Origin: Tepidaquicella sp964564635
Lineage (GTDB): Bacteria > Bacteroidota > Ignavibacteria > Tepidaquicellales > Tepidaquicellaceae
Reading direction: 5' to 3'
Length of the DNA: 64,000 nt
Assembly: GCA_964564635.1 (NCBI GenBank)
Contig: CAZMAR010000001.1
Span: 806,001 to 870,000, forward strand
How positions within the stretch are numbered: position 1 is the first letter of the stretch; every line of letters begins with the position of its first letter. The translations under genes and the position numbers were made by a program. Of this stretch, positions 18,233 to 26,465 are shown in pieces. The notes below the pieces were generated by a model, which saw only the letters and a program-made list of their open reading frames with translations, did not search any database and was not told the DNA's origin.

Positions 18233-18685
18233 CTATTCTTCCTCCTCTTCTTCTATATCTTTTTCAGGATGAAAATCTTCATAGATAAATTTTACTTTCA
18301 TATCGATATTGGCTAACTTTTCAATTTTCTGCTCCAATACCTCTTCCACAATAAATCTATATTCTTCCCTTTGGTCATATTCATTCTTAAAATGAATAAA
18401 AATATTCTTTGCATTTAATAATTCATACAACTTATTCAACTCTTTTTTTAACCCTCTATCATTTAATTTATCTAAATCCTTAACCTTTGGATTACCAATT
18501 AAATTTTTAATTTTTATTAATTCTATTTTTCCTTTTGACTTCTTAAAGTTTTTAATTTTTTCCAGAATCTCTTCATCTTCCTCCATATCATCATCAGAAC
18601 TGTAACCAGAAATTATTCCATTAATATTTTTTATACTTTTTATATTGTTCTCTTTTTTCCTACCAGTTTTTTTTCTTTTAGGCAT
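18233..18685 (-). CDS. Highly charged protein of unknown function
   Basis: A 150-residue protein with a Lys/Arg-rich N-terminus (MPKRKKTGRKKEN), a central acidic patch (SSDDDMEEDEEILEK), a probable alpha/beta domain around residues 85-140, and a terminal run of glutamates. It has no membrane helix, cysteine motif or signal peptide, and I recognise no family. It is four bases upstream of the thioredoxin-like gene and likely shares its transcript. The bipolar charge pattern resembles nucleic-acid or ribosome-associated proteins, but this is only a resemblance. Confidence 0.65.
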   Translation of the reverse strand: MPKRKKTGRKKENNIKSIKNINGIISGYSSDDDMEEDEEILEKIKNFKKSKGKIELIKIKNLIGNPKVKDLDKLNDRGLKKELNKLYELLNAKNIFIHFKNEYDQREEYRFIVEEVLEQKIEKLANIDMKVKFIYEDFHPEKDIEEEEEE

Positions 18686-18750
18686 ATATAAAATTCTTTA
18701 CTGATACAAAAATTATTATATTATCTCTACAATTCAAGTTAAATTTTAAA

Positions 18751-19533
18751 TTATCTTATATAATGAAAGTAAATATATATAATTGGTGTAACAAAAATCA
18801 TACTGTCAAATCTGTCAAGCATACCACCGTGTCCTGGTATAATAGCGGATGAATCTTTAACCTCGCTATATCTTTTAATAAGCGATTCAAACAAATCACC
18901 AACAATACCAAAAATTCCAACAATTAAACCAATTATCAATCCATCAAATATTGTAATAACCTCGAAATAAATTTTTGCAAGAATCAAAGAGCAAATAACA
19001 GCTGTTAAGAAACCTGAAATAGAACCTTCTACAGTTTTTCCTGGACTAATCTTGGTCAATTTATTTTTCCCAAGATATTTGCCAACGAAATATGCTACAG
19101 TATCTGAAATCCAAATAAGAATAAGCAGGATAAAAACCAATCTGTAATCATCATTACTAAGTTTACTCAATAAAATAAACGGAATTGTAATGTATAAAAT
19201 TCCACCAATAGAAAGAAAAACATTTATAGGATTTGCCGTAGTTCCTTTAAAAATTTCAAATGTAGCAATTAAAAAAAGAAATAAGAACGAAATAAAAAAG
19301 AAAAATGTAACATCAAAATATTTAGCCAGAAAAAGCAAAAGAGAAAATAGTATTGATAAATATTTAAATGGTTTGAATCCGCTTCTTTCAAAAAGATTAT
19401 AAAATTCAAACAGGCAAAAGAGTTGAATAACAAAACAAAGAATTAAAAAATAAATATCACCTAAAAAAGCCAAGACAAGAATAATTGGAATACTTATTAC
19501 ACTTATAATAGTTCGTTTAACAAGATTGTTCAT
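18751..19533 (-). CDS. cdsA: Phosphatidate cytidylyltransferase
   Basis: Makes CDP-diacylglycerol from phosphatidic acid and CTP, the branch point for membrane phospholipids. The 260-residue integral membrane protein has about seven hydrophobic helices and the full CDS signature near the C-terminus, SLIKRYSEVKD followed by PGHGGMLDRFDS. GDLFESLIKR supplies the metal-binding acid. ATG at 19533 is preceded by AAGGA at a good distance inside the upstream CPBP gene, which it overlaps by 17 bases, so the two are probably translated from one message. Confidence 0.95.
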   Translation of the reverse strand: MNNLVKRTIISVISIPIILVLAFLGDIYFLILCFVIQLFCLFEFYNLFERSGFKPFKYLSILFSLLLFLAKYFDVTFFFFISFLFLFLIATFEIFKGTTANPINVFLSIGGILYITIPFILLSKLSNDDYRLVFILLILIWISDTVAYFVGKYLGKNKLTKISPGKTVEGSISGFLTAVICSLILAKIYFEVITIFDGLIIGLIVGIFGIVGDLFESLIKRYSEVKDSSAIIPGHGGMLDRFDSMIFVTPIIYIYFHYIR

Positions 19534-20434
19534 TAATCAAATCCTTTTTACCTTGTATAATAATATAATATGTAATAAATACAAACAATATAAAAGAAAC
19601 AAAAGCAAATAAAGTAATTGAATAAAAATTGGTACCTATAAACTCATAGTCCTCAATTGCTTCTTTGCCATAAAAGTGTACAGCAAGGATAGAAATAAGA
19701 TTATTTAAAAAATGAACCAACATAGCTGGAAATATACTTCTGCTATAATAAGTGATAATTGCAAGATAAATCCCAAGCAAAAACAACGGCACAATATTAA
19801 AAGGATGGAAATGAAAAATAGAGAAAAAGAAACCTGTAAGGATTATAGATGATTTTATTTTACCCGTTTTTGTAAGAGTATTTAAAATTAACCCACGAAA
19901 CATTAACTCCTCGCAAATTGCAGGGGTTAACCCAACTGCAATTATTATTAAAAACAAATCTCCCGTTGAAAAAGCAGTTACAAGTTTTACAGTATATGAA
20001 TCTAATTCTTTTGAAATGTTTTTTATTGCTTCTATAACACTACTATCAACAGGAAAATAATCAATTGCCCTATCCTGCAAAAACATATAGTACTGTAAAA
20101 CAGGTTGTACTAAAAGGATTCCGATTGCTGCAAGTAGGAAATACGATATTTTAGTTTTTTTAATACTAAAACCAGTATAGACACTATTACCGGTTAGATA
20201 ATTTAATATATAAACTGGAAACAAGATTAATAAGAACTGAGAAATGATTGTAATAATTCTCCCGTAGAAAATATTTTCGGATTCAAGAAACTTATCACCA
20301 AAAGTCAGAAAAACGAATACACTTCCGACTATCTGATAGGTGAAAAAAATTGTTACAATAATAATAACGACAAATCCATAAGGGTTTAAATCCTGAAATG
20401 GAAATTTATTTGTTCTAAAATTGTTATCGTCCAT
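19517..20434 (-). CDS. CPBP family intramembrane metalloprotease
   Basis: A 305-residue membrane protein with about eight helices and the CPBP/Abi (Rce1-like) motifs. These are EELMFRGLI with the paired glutamates, HFHPFNIVPLFLLGI with the second-motif histidine, and HFLNNLIS. Members act as intramembrane proteases or as scaffolds; the substrate here is unknown. It is transcribed divergently from another membrane protease (20534-21508) across a 99-base gap and overlaps cdsA downstream. Confidence 0.88.
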   Translation of the reverse strand: MDDNNFRTNKFPFQDLNPYGFVVIIIVTIFFTYQIVGSVFVFLTFGDKFLESENIFYGRIITIISQFLLILFPVYILNYLTGNSVYTGFSIKKTKISYFLLAAIGILLVQPVLQYYMFLQDRAIDYFPVDSSVIEAIKNISKELDSYTVKLVTAFSTGDLFLIIIAVGLTPAICEELMFRGLILNTLTKTGKIKSSIILTGFFFSIFHFHPFNIVPLFLLGIYLAIITYYSRSIFPAMLVHFLNNLISILAVHFYGKEAIEDYEFIGTNFYSITLFAFVSFILFVFITYYIIIQGKKDLINEQSC

Positions 20435-20533
20435 ACAAAAAAAATTTATCTAATATGAAAAAAAAAGCAATATATTTAAATATCTTAAAATGGTATTTTT
20501 ATATGATTAAAAAAACTTAAAAAAAAATTTGAT

Positions 20534-21508
20534 ATGGATGAAGAAATAAAATCTTTTGATAGAAAAGAAATTGTAAAGAAAAATATAATTCTTGTAAACA
20601 TATTACTATTTCTCACAACTTTTTTCACAACAACATTAGCGGGAGTTGCCTGGAAAAATCAAGACCCGTATCAACTGGAAAATTTTTCCTTGGGATTAAC
20701 TTATTCAATCCTTATTATGACAGTCATAACATTTCATGAATTTGGTCATTATTTTGCAGCAAAATATCACAAAGTATCTGTTACATATCCTTATTATATA
20801 CCTTTTCCTTTTCTTTTCTTAAATCCTTTCGGTACTATGGGTGCTGTTATAAAAATGAAAAGCCCAGTTAATTCAAGAAAAGCACTTTTTGATATTGGTA
20901 TTGCTGGTCCTATTTCAGGATGGGTTGTATCGCTAATTATATTAATCTGGGGATATACACATTTACCAAAAATAGATTTCCTGTATGAAATTCATCCAGA
21001 ATACAGAACATCCGGTATTCCTGAAACTGGTTTGACTTTCGGATACAATTTAATCGTATATATTCTTGAAAAACTTACTTATACCTTTTCAACTCATAGC
21101 TTTGTACCACCAATGAATGAAATTTATCATTACCCATTTCTTTGTGTCGGATGGTTTGGACTTTTAATAACTTCTTTAAATATGATGCCCGTTGGACAAC
21201 TTGATGGCGGGCATATATCTTATGCTATGTTTGGAGAGAAACATAAATATGTTGCTTATATAGTATTCGGATTATTAGTCTTCTTTGGAAGTATTGGTAT
21301 TTTACAAATTTTTTATCCGCAAATAAATATCGGTTCTACCAATTGGCTTTTATGGGCAATATTAATTCTTACTTTAATAAAAATAGAACATCCACCCGTT
21401 ATACAAAACTTTAATGAAGAACTTGGTAGAATTAGAATTGCATTGGGATGGTTTTCATTTATTATTTTCATAACCTCTTTTTGTCCTATTCCAATATCGG
21501 GAATCTAA
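20534..21508 (+). CDS. Site-2 protease family (M50) membrane metalloprotease
   Basis: The 324-residue polytopic protein carries the zinc motif HEFGH at residues 68-72 and the second motif NMMPVGQLDGGH in a later helix, the hallmark of M50 intramembrane proteases that cut transmembrane anchors. Long hydrophobic segments surround both motifs. A loop with PFPFLFLNPFGTMGAVIKMKS between them is typical of the plant EGY/bacterial S2P subgroup. No PDZ domain is present, so it is unlike RseP. It begins a plus-strand pair with the MFS gene three bases downstream. Confidence 0.92.
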   Translation: MDEEIKSFDRKEIVKKNIILVNILLFLTTFFTTTLAGVAWKNQDPYQLENFSLGLTYSILIMTVITFHEFGHYFAAKYHKVSVTYPYYIPFPFLFLNPFGTMGAVIKMKSPVNSRKALFDIGIAGPISGWVVSLIILIWGYTHLPKIDFLYEIHPEYRTSGIPETGLTFGYNLIVYILEKLTYTFSTHSFVPPMNEIYHYPFLCVGWFGLLITSLNMMPVGQLDGGHISYAMFGEKHKYVAYIVFGLLVFFGSIGILQIFYPQINIGSTNWLLWAILILTLIKIEHPPVIQNFNEELGRIRIALGWFSFIIFITSFCPIPISGI

Positions 21509-21511
21509 AAT

Positions 21512-22720
21512 ATGAAAAGTAGTAATTATTCATACATAGTTATTTTTATAACAATTTTTATTGATTTATTAGGCTTTGGAATAATTATACCTTTGTTTCC
21601 ATTTTTTATGAATGATGTAATGCATTTGAATGAGTTTACAACGGGTATAATTGCTGCCTCATTTTCTCTTATGCAATTTATTTTTACTCCTGTATGGGGA
21701 TCTTTGTCTGATGTATATGGAAGAAAACCAATTCTGATTATGAGTCTTGCAGGAAATGTAATTTCCTATTTTATTATGGCGCTGGTTTTCTCTGGAATAA
21801 TTCTTTCCTTTTGGTTACTGCTTATATCAAGAATACTCGCAGGTATTTTTTCAGCAAATTTATCCGCTGCACAATCTGTAATCTCTGATATAACAACAAA
21901 AGAAGAGCGTTCAAGAGGAATGGGATATATAGGAGCAGCATTTTCTCTTGGCTTTGTTTTTGGACCTGCACTTGGAGGGGTGTTATCAGAACATTTTGGA
22001 TTTGGTATGCCATTGTTTCTATCAAGTATTTTTTCTTTAACTGCTTTAAGTTTATGCTTCATCGGATTAAAAGAAACACTCCCGGTTGAACTAAGGAATG
22101 AGAATAAAAAGGATTTTAAAGGTGTAACTTTAATAAATTTTAAATCTGTGCAGGAAGTTTTATCAAATAAAAGAGTTGGAATTTTTGTAATATTATTTTT
22201 CTTTATAACCTTTTCTTTTGCAAATATCCAAGCAACATTTGTGTTTTTCACAAAAAGGCCAGCTGGCTTTCATCTATCACAGGAACAATCAGGATTGATA
22301 TTGTCATTTTTGGGTATAGTTGGTGCTGCAGTTCAATTCTTTTTAATCAAATTTTTTAAAGCAAAAATTGGCGAAGAAAAATCATTAATATTAGGTTCTC
22401 TATTAACAACCTTAGGACTAATTTTAATACCAGTATTTAATTCCATTTTATTATTACTTGTAGCAATATTCATACTCGCTTTTGGAAACGGTTTAAACAT
22501 TCCAATGGTACTGGGACTTATTTCAAATAATACTGACAAAGATAAACAAGGTTCAGTACTTGGAATAAATCAGGCTCTGGGGTCTTTAGCACGGGTTTTC
22601 GGGCCACTGTGGGGAACATTCCTATACGAACGATTAGGTTATCAATACCCTTTCTTCTCTGGTGGATTTTTTATGTTTCTTGTAACAATTTTTACAATAA
22701 AAATTATGTTTCGGAATTAA
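21512..22720 (+). CDS. Major facilitator superfamily transporter (TetA-like)
   Basis: A 402-residue transporter with twelve predicted helices. The first helix has DLLGFGIIIPLFPFF, and the loop after helix 2 has the MFS motif A variant GSLSDVYGRKPILI. Helix 5 contains motif C-like GAAFSLGFVFGPALGG, which marks antiporters of the drug:H+ group. Substrate is not predictable; the TetA-like branch is common in Bacteroidota genomes without tetracycline resistance. It is three bases from the site-2 protease gene, so the two are probably an operon. Confidence 0.9.
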   Translation: MKSSNYSYIVIFITIFIDLLGFGIIIPLFPFFMNDVMHLNEFTTGIIAASFSLMQFIFTPVWGSLSDVYGRKPILIMSLAGNVISYFIMALVFSGIILSFWLLLISRILAGIFSANLSAAQSVISDITTKEERSRGMGYIGAAFSLGFVFGPALGGVLSEHFGFGMPLFLSSIFSLTALSLCFIGLKETLPVELRNENKKDFKGVTLINFKSVQEVLSNKRVGIFVILFFFITFSFANIQATFVFFTKRPAGFHLSQEQSGLILSFLGIVGAAVQFFLIKFFKAKIGEEKSLILGSLLTTLGLILIPVFNSILLLLVAIFILAFGNGLNIPMVLGLISNNTDKDKQGSVLGINQALGSLARVFGPLWGTFLYERLGYQYPFFSGGFFMFLVTIFTIKIMFRN

Positions 22721-22738
22721 AAAATACCTGATATAAAT

Positions 22739-23149
22739 TTAATTTAAAAAATCTTTCCTTCGCAACATTTTTTTCTCCGATAGAATTTTCTTTTCTTTTA
22801 TTCTTTTCTCCTTTGATTCTTTAGTTGGCTGGGTTTTTATTCTTTGTCTCTTTTTCTCTAATGCATTTAACAAAAGTGAATATAATTTCTCTATACATTT
22901 TTTCTTATTTAAATATTGCGACCTTTCACTTTCAGAAGTAATAATTAAATTCCCATCATTGGTCAATCTTTTCTTAAAATAATTTATCAAAATTTCCTTT
23001 TGATTTTCATCAAAGGCTTTTGAATTAATTATATTAAAAATTAACATTACCTTTGTAGAAACCTTATTTACATATTGACCTCCTTTTCCACCACTGCGAC
23101 TTGTTTTGAAATTTATTTCTTTATCAATTATTTCTGAATTAAAATTCAT
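22739..23149 (-). CDS. arfB: Peptidyl-tRNA hydrolase ArfB (release-factor-like ribosome rescue)
   Basis: Hydrolyses peptidyl-tRNA on ribosomes stalled without a stop codon. The 136-residue protein has the release-factor GGQ motif near residue 25 in SRSGGKGGQYVNKVSTKV. Its basic C-terminal tail (KKRQRIKTQPTKESKEKRIKEKK) matches the part that threads into the empty mRNA channel in ArfB/YaeJ. The stop-codon recognition domain of RF1/RF2 is absent. It converges with the MFS gene 19 bases away. Confidence 0.93.
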   Translation of the reverse strand: MNFNSEIIDKEINFKTSRSGGKGGQYVNKVSTKVMLIFNIINSKAFDENQKEILINYFKKRLTNDGNLIITSESERSQYLNKKKCIEKLYSLLLNALEKKRQRIKTQPTKESKEKRIKEKKILSEKKMLRRKDFLN

Positions 23150-23247
23150 AATTGCGAATAATAAAAATTAATATTTTATATAACTAATTAACTTTAATTA
23201 AATAGTTATCTTTTTTATTATAATATACATTTTAAAAATAAAAAAAT

Positions 23248-24267
23248 ATGATGAATAAAAATTGGATTATCTTATTCTTGGTTTTATTCCTTACCATAGC
23301 AGGTTATTCTCAAAATGAAAGGAAAATCGCCTATTCCTCTGACAACACACCAAATGGACTTCTTCAGATTTTTATTATGGATTTTGATGGTTCGAATAAA
23401 AGGCAATTAACCAATTTACCATATGACTGCATTTATCCAAAATGGTCTCCTGATGGGACTAAAATAGTTTTCTACACAGAAGATGATAAGTCTTCACCAG
23501 GAATATTTCTAATTGAAAATATAACAGATGAATCAGCTGATGAACCTGTCTATCTTTGCGATGGTACAAATCCTTCATTCTTCTGTGATAATAATATTAT
23601 TATGTTCAATACTGATATTGATGGAGTATTGACAATTTATGTTAAAATACTTGGAGAAGATGAATTATATCTTTTAGGTCCTGAGAGTTATGCAAATCAA
23701 CAGGTACTCTCACAAGATTGTAGGTGGCTAGCTTTTGCTACTTATACTGAAAACGGAAAAGCTGTTATGATGTATGACCTCTACGACACAACGGACAATG
23801 CTCTGTACTCAGTTAGTAAAAATAAAAATGCTAATATGAATCCTGATATTTCTCCAGATAACAGCAAAATTGTTTATTCAAGTTTTGATAAAAATTTAAA
23901 CGGTACAATATACATCTACGAAGATGGAGTTGAAAAACCTCTAACAAAAGGTATAAAAAGCGCAGATGCACCAAGATTTTCTCCGGATGGAGAAAAAATT
24001 GCATTTATTGCAATAGAAAATGAAAAAACTAAATTATGCCTTATAGATATTGATGGATCTAACCTTGAGTATCTTAAAACCTATGGTTCCAATGTTGGAT
24101 ATTTCAGATGGGTCGATGATAATAATATTATTTATGATGTTGATAAAGGAGATTATACAATTATTTGCAATTTAAATTTAAAAACAGGTGAAAATAAAAT
24201 TTTAGCCGAAGATAAGAATTGTGTTCGCCCTGATGTATACACGCCATCTGAAATAATTGAAAATTAA
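23248..24267 (+). CDS. Exported TolB-like WD40/PD40 beta-propeller protein
   Basis: The 339-residue protein has a signal peptide of about 21 residues ending GYSQ, then at least four TolB-type repeats. Examples are WSPDGTKIVFY near residue 70, SPDNSKIVYSS near 208 and FSPDGEKIAFIA near 248. PD40 propellers are periplasmic binding modules. There is no TolB N-terminal domain and no tol/pal genes nearby, so it is not called TolB. It lies three bases before metF but a functional link is not evident. Confidence 0.82.
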   Translation: MMNKNWIILFLVLFLTIAGYSQNERKIAYSSDNTPNGLLQIFIMDFDGSNKRQLTNLPYDCIYPKWSPDGTKIVFYTEDDKSSPGIFLIENITDESADEPVYLCDGTNPSFFCDNNIIMFNTDIDGVLTIYVKILGEDELYLLGPESYANQQVLSQDCRWLAFATYTENGKAVMMYDLYDTTDNALYSVSKNKNANMNPDISPDNSKIVYSSFDKNLNGTIYIYEDGVEKPLTKGIKSADAPRFSPDGEKIAFIAIENEKTKLCLIDIDGSNLEYLKTYGSNVGYFRWVDDNNIIYDVDKGDYTIICNLNLKTGENKILAEDKNCVRPDVYTPSEIIEN

Positions 24268-24270
24268 TTT

Positions 24271-25227
24271 ATGAAAGTAATTGATTATTTAAACAAAGCA
24301 AGCAGAACATTAATTAGTTTTGAAATTATTCCTCCACTCAGAGGAGGAGATATAAATCAACTTTTCAGAGTTATTGATGAACTAATAAAACTAAAACCAC
24401 CTTTTATTGATGTTACCTCTCATGCAGCAGAAGTTTATTATGAAGAAACCCCCTCTGGCATTAGAAAGAAAATAAAAAGGAAAAGGCCTGGTACGATTGG
24501 AATTTGTGCAGCAATTAAAAATAAATATAACATTGATACTGTCCCACATTTATTGTGCAGAGGGTTTACCAAAGAAGAAACTGAAGATGCATTAATTGAG
24601 TTAAATTACCTCGGAATAGAAAATGTACTTGCATTAAGAGGTGACGATACTTCATACAAGAAGCCGATTCCTCTCGGCAAATCCTGTAACGAATATTCAG
24701 TTGACCTTGTTCGTCAAATAATTAATATGAACAAAGGTAAATACCTTGAAGAAGATTTACTTGATGCGAATCCGACAGATTTTTGTGTTGGTGTGGCTGG
24801 CTATCCAGAAAAACATTTTGAATCTCCAAATATGAAGACAGATATATTTTATCTAAAAGAAAAAGTAAAAGCTGGTGCTGAATATATTGTTACGCAGATG
24901 TTTTTCAAAAATGAATATTATTTTAATTTTGTAAAACAGTGTAGAGAAAACGGTATAAATGTGCCAATAATACCAGGCTTAAAATTGATAACATCAAAGA
25001 GCCAGTTAAAAACGATACCAAAAGATTTCCATATAGAAATACCTGTTGAACTTACAGAAGAAATACTCGAATCAAAAAGAGAGAATGTAATAGATATTGG
25101 AATTGAATGGGCATATAAACAATGCCAAGAATTACTAAATAGTAATGTCCCAGCAATACATTTTTATATACTACAAAATGCAGAGCCTTTAAAGAAATTA
25201 ATAAAGAAATTATATAACCAAATTTAA
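24271..25227 (+). CDS. metF: 5,10-methylenetetrahydrofolate reductase
   Basis: A flavoprotein that reduces methylenetetrahydrofolate to methyltetrahydrofolate, the methyl donor for methionine synthase. The 318-residue TIM-barrel protein has the conserved FEIIPPLRGGD at the N-terminus (catalytic Glu), DVTSHAA, NVLALRGDD, FCVGVAGYPEKH with the folate/FAD-contact histidine, and AEYIVTQMFF. The length is typical. The cobalamin-dependent partner MetH appears in this window only as its C-terminal half at 1832-3601, so the matching folate domain must be elsewhere or methionine is made another way. Confidence 0.95.
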   Translation: MKVIDYLNKASRTLISFEIIPPLRGGDINQLFRVIDELIKLKPPFIDVTSHAAEVYYEETPSGIRKKIKRKRPGTIGICAAIKNKYNIDTVPHLLCRGFTKEETEDALIELNYLGIENVLALRGDDTSYKKPIPLGKSCNEYSVDLVRQIINMNKGKYLEEDLLDANPTDFCVGVAGYPEKHFESPNMKTDIFYLKEKVKAGAEYIVTQMFFKNEYYFNFVKQCRENGINVPIIPGLKLITSKSQLKTIPKDFHIEIPVELTEEILESKRENVIDIGIEWAYKQCQELLNSNVPAIHFYILQNAEPLKKLIKKLYNQI

Positions 25228-25824
25228 AATTTTTTCTTACAAAACCACTTCACTTCTCAAAACCCTATCAATATATTAATATTTATTTTTCCATCTGTTT
25301 TTCCGATTACCAATAATAACAATAAAGTGACACACAGATAAAATGCAAAAAAATATAAGGGTGAATTAAATACTCTCTCTTACTAAAACCAATAATTTCA
25401 GATTAACTTGATATACTTGTTAGATTTCACAAATTTTATTTTAGGAACACAAATAAATATCAGGATATCAAGGCTTTGTTATCACCAAAAGAAAAATTTC
25501 AAAGTAACTGTTTTCAACTGATACTGCACTCGGTTCCGCATCGAAATGAGAGTATTTAATACCTAAGTTGAATCGATTCCACATTTGAGGATAGAGATAC
25601 AGGACTATTCTCTGAGAATATATAGTTAAGAAATATAATTAGGTGATAAAATAAATACAGATTTTTAATATAAATTATCTTGATATTTATATAAAAAAAG
25701 TATAATTTGTAATTATGCAATTTATATTGTATTATTTAAAGTTTGTAACTGCAATAGAGAGTTTAAAGAATATTTTCAAAAAAGTGTATCTCAAAAAAGA
25801 TACACTTTTTTTATGCAAATTTGA
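25228..25824. other. 597-base stretch without a convincing gene
   Basis: I see no full gene here. A weak promoter-like pair, TTGATA (25680) and TATAAT (25701) with 15 bases between, faces the plus strand. On the minus strand 25638-25468 is open for 56 codons, with an ATG at 25584. It would encode a 38-residue tail beginning MWNRFNLGIKYSHFDAEPSA, which has the look of an outer-membrane protein C-terminus, so a decayed gene is possible. In AT-rich DNA of this length an open stretch of that size can occur by chance. A strong hairpin closes the region at 25778-25812. Confidence 0.5.
25778..25812. terminator. Strong hairpin with A and T tracts, probable bidirectional terminator
   Basis: Perfect 9-bp arms AGTGTATCT (25783-25791) and AGATACACT (25798-25806) enclose a 6-base loop. 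An A run precedes the stem and a T run (25806-25812) follows it, so it reads as an intrinsic terminator on both strands. Its placement is odd: on the plus strand it ends only 12 bases before the ATG at 25825, so that gene would need a promoter inside or after the hairpin, or read-through. Confidence 0.75.
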
Positions 25825-26463
25825 ATGAAACACTTAAAAAACTACAAACCATTAAAGGTAATTGAGAAATCATTAATCGAAAGTATAATCCCTTTAAAAT
25901 ACGAATACAAAAAGAAATATAAGATAGTTACTTATGTGCCACTGGAATTTGTGGACAAATTAACTTTTGATATGGGTAATGCAGGTGCAGGTATAATAGG
26001 TAATTATGATTTATGCTCATTCAGAATGAAAGGATTAGGTACTTACCGTCCTTTAAAAAATTCCAAACCATTTAAAGGTGAAGAAGGAAAAATTTCTTTT
26101 GAAGAAGAGGTTAGGCTCGAGATGGAATGTGATTTTGATAATCTCGATGATGTTTTGGATGCATTATTAAAAAATCATCCTTATGAAGAAGTAGCATATG
26201 AGGTATATGAATTTATTAAAAGAGAAAAAAATCCGTTTTTAGTTAATGTAATTTTGAAGCAACCAATCAAATTATCAAATATTATTGAGAGAATTAAGAA
26301 AAATATAGAAGCAAAAGATTTAGCTTTCAATTTAGTAACAAAGAATTTTCTACTTGGTGAGATTCCGGAAATTACTGAGGACATTATTAAGTTAGCGATT
26401 AAGCACAGATGTAATTTAATCATATCAGTTTTAAAGAATAAAATTATTTTTAAAAAGATTTAA
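25825..26463 (+). CDS. Nif3/YqfO-derived PII-like domain protein lacking the metal-binding halves
   Basis: The 212-residue product matches the PII/CutA-like domain inserted in long Nif3 proteins. Matching segments are YKIVTYVPLEFVDKL, NAGAGIIGNYDLCSF, GTYRPLKNSKPFKGEEG and LKNHPYEEVAYEVYEF. Normally this domain splits a Nif3 fold that holds a dinuclear metal site. Here the N-terminal Nif3 half (HHP motif) is absent, and the C-terminal half is short and degenerate (DIIKLAIKHRCNLIIS then a Lys/Ile-rich end), with no His/Glu ligands. The first in-frame start is this ATG, directly after a TGA, with no visible ribosome binding site. The neighbouring coiled-coil zinc-ribbon gene and rnpB fit, from memory, the usual nif3 neighbourhood. 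It may be a specialised descendant or a decaying gene. Confidence 0.7.
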   Translation: MKHLKNYKPLKVIEKSLIESIIPLKYEYKKKYKIVTYVPLEFVDKLTFDMGNAGAGIIGNYDLCSFRMKGLGTYRPLKNSKPFKGEEGKISFEEEVRLEMECDFDNLDDVLDALLKNHPYEEVAYEVYEFIKREKNPFLVNVILKQPIKLSNIIERIKKNIEAKDLAFNLVTKNFLLGEIPEITEDIIKLAIKHRCNLIISVLKNKIIFKKI

Positions 26464-26465
26464 CT

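Noticed and set aside
18233..18300. Repeat or CRISPR-like array at the glutamate-coding end
   Set aside because: It is a simple codon run for the acidic tail; no spaced repeats were seen here or elsewhere in the window.
21766..22251. 161-codon minus-strand frame
   Set aside because: Antisense to the MFS transporter; no motifs of its own.
22739..23149. Truncated release factor RF2
   Set aside because: The GGQ domain with a basic tail and normal ArfB length indicates the ribosome-rescue hydrolase, not a broken release factor.
25680..25706. Firm promoter call for the Nif3-derived gene
   Set aside because: The spacing of 15 bases is short, the consensus of this phylum differs, and a terminator-like hairpin stands between it and the gene; kept only as a remark.
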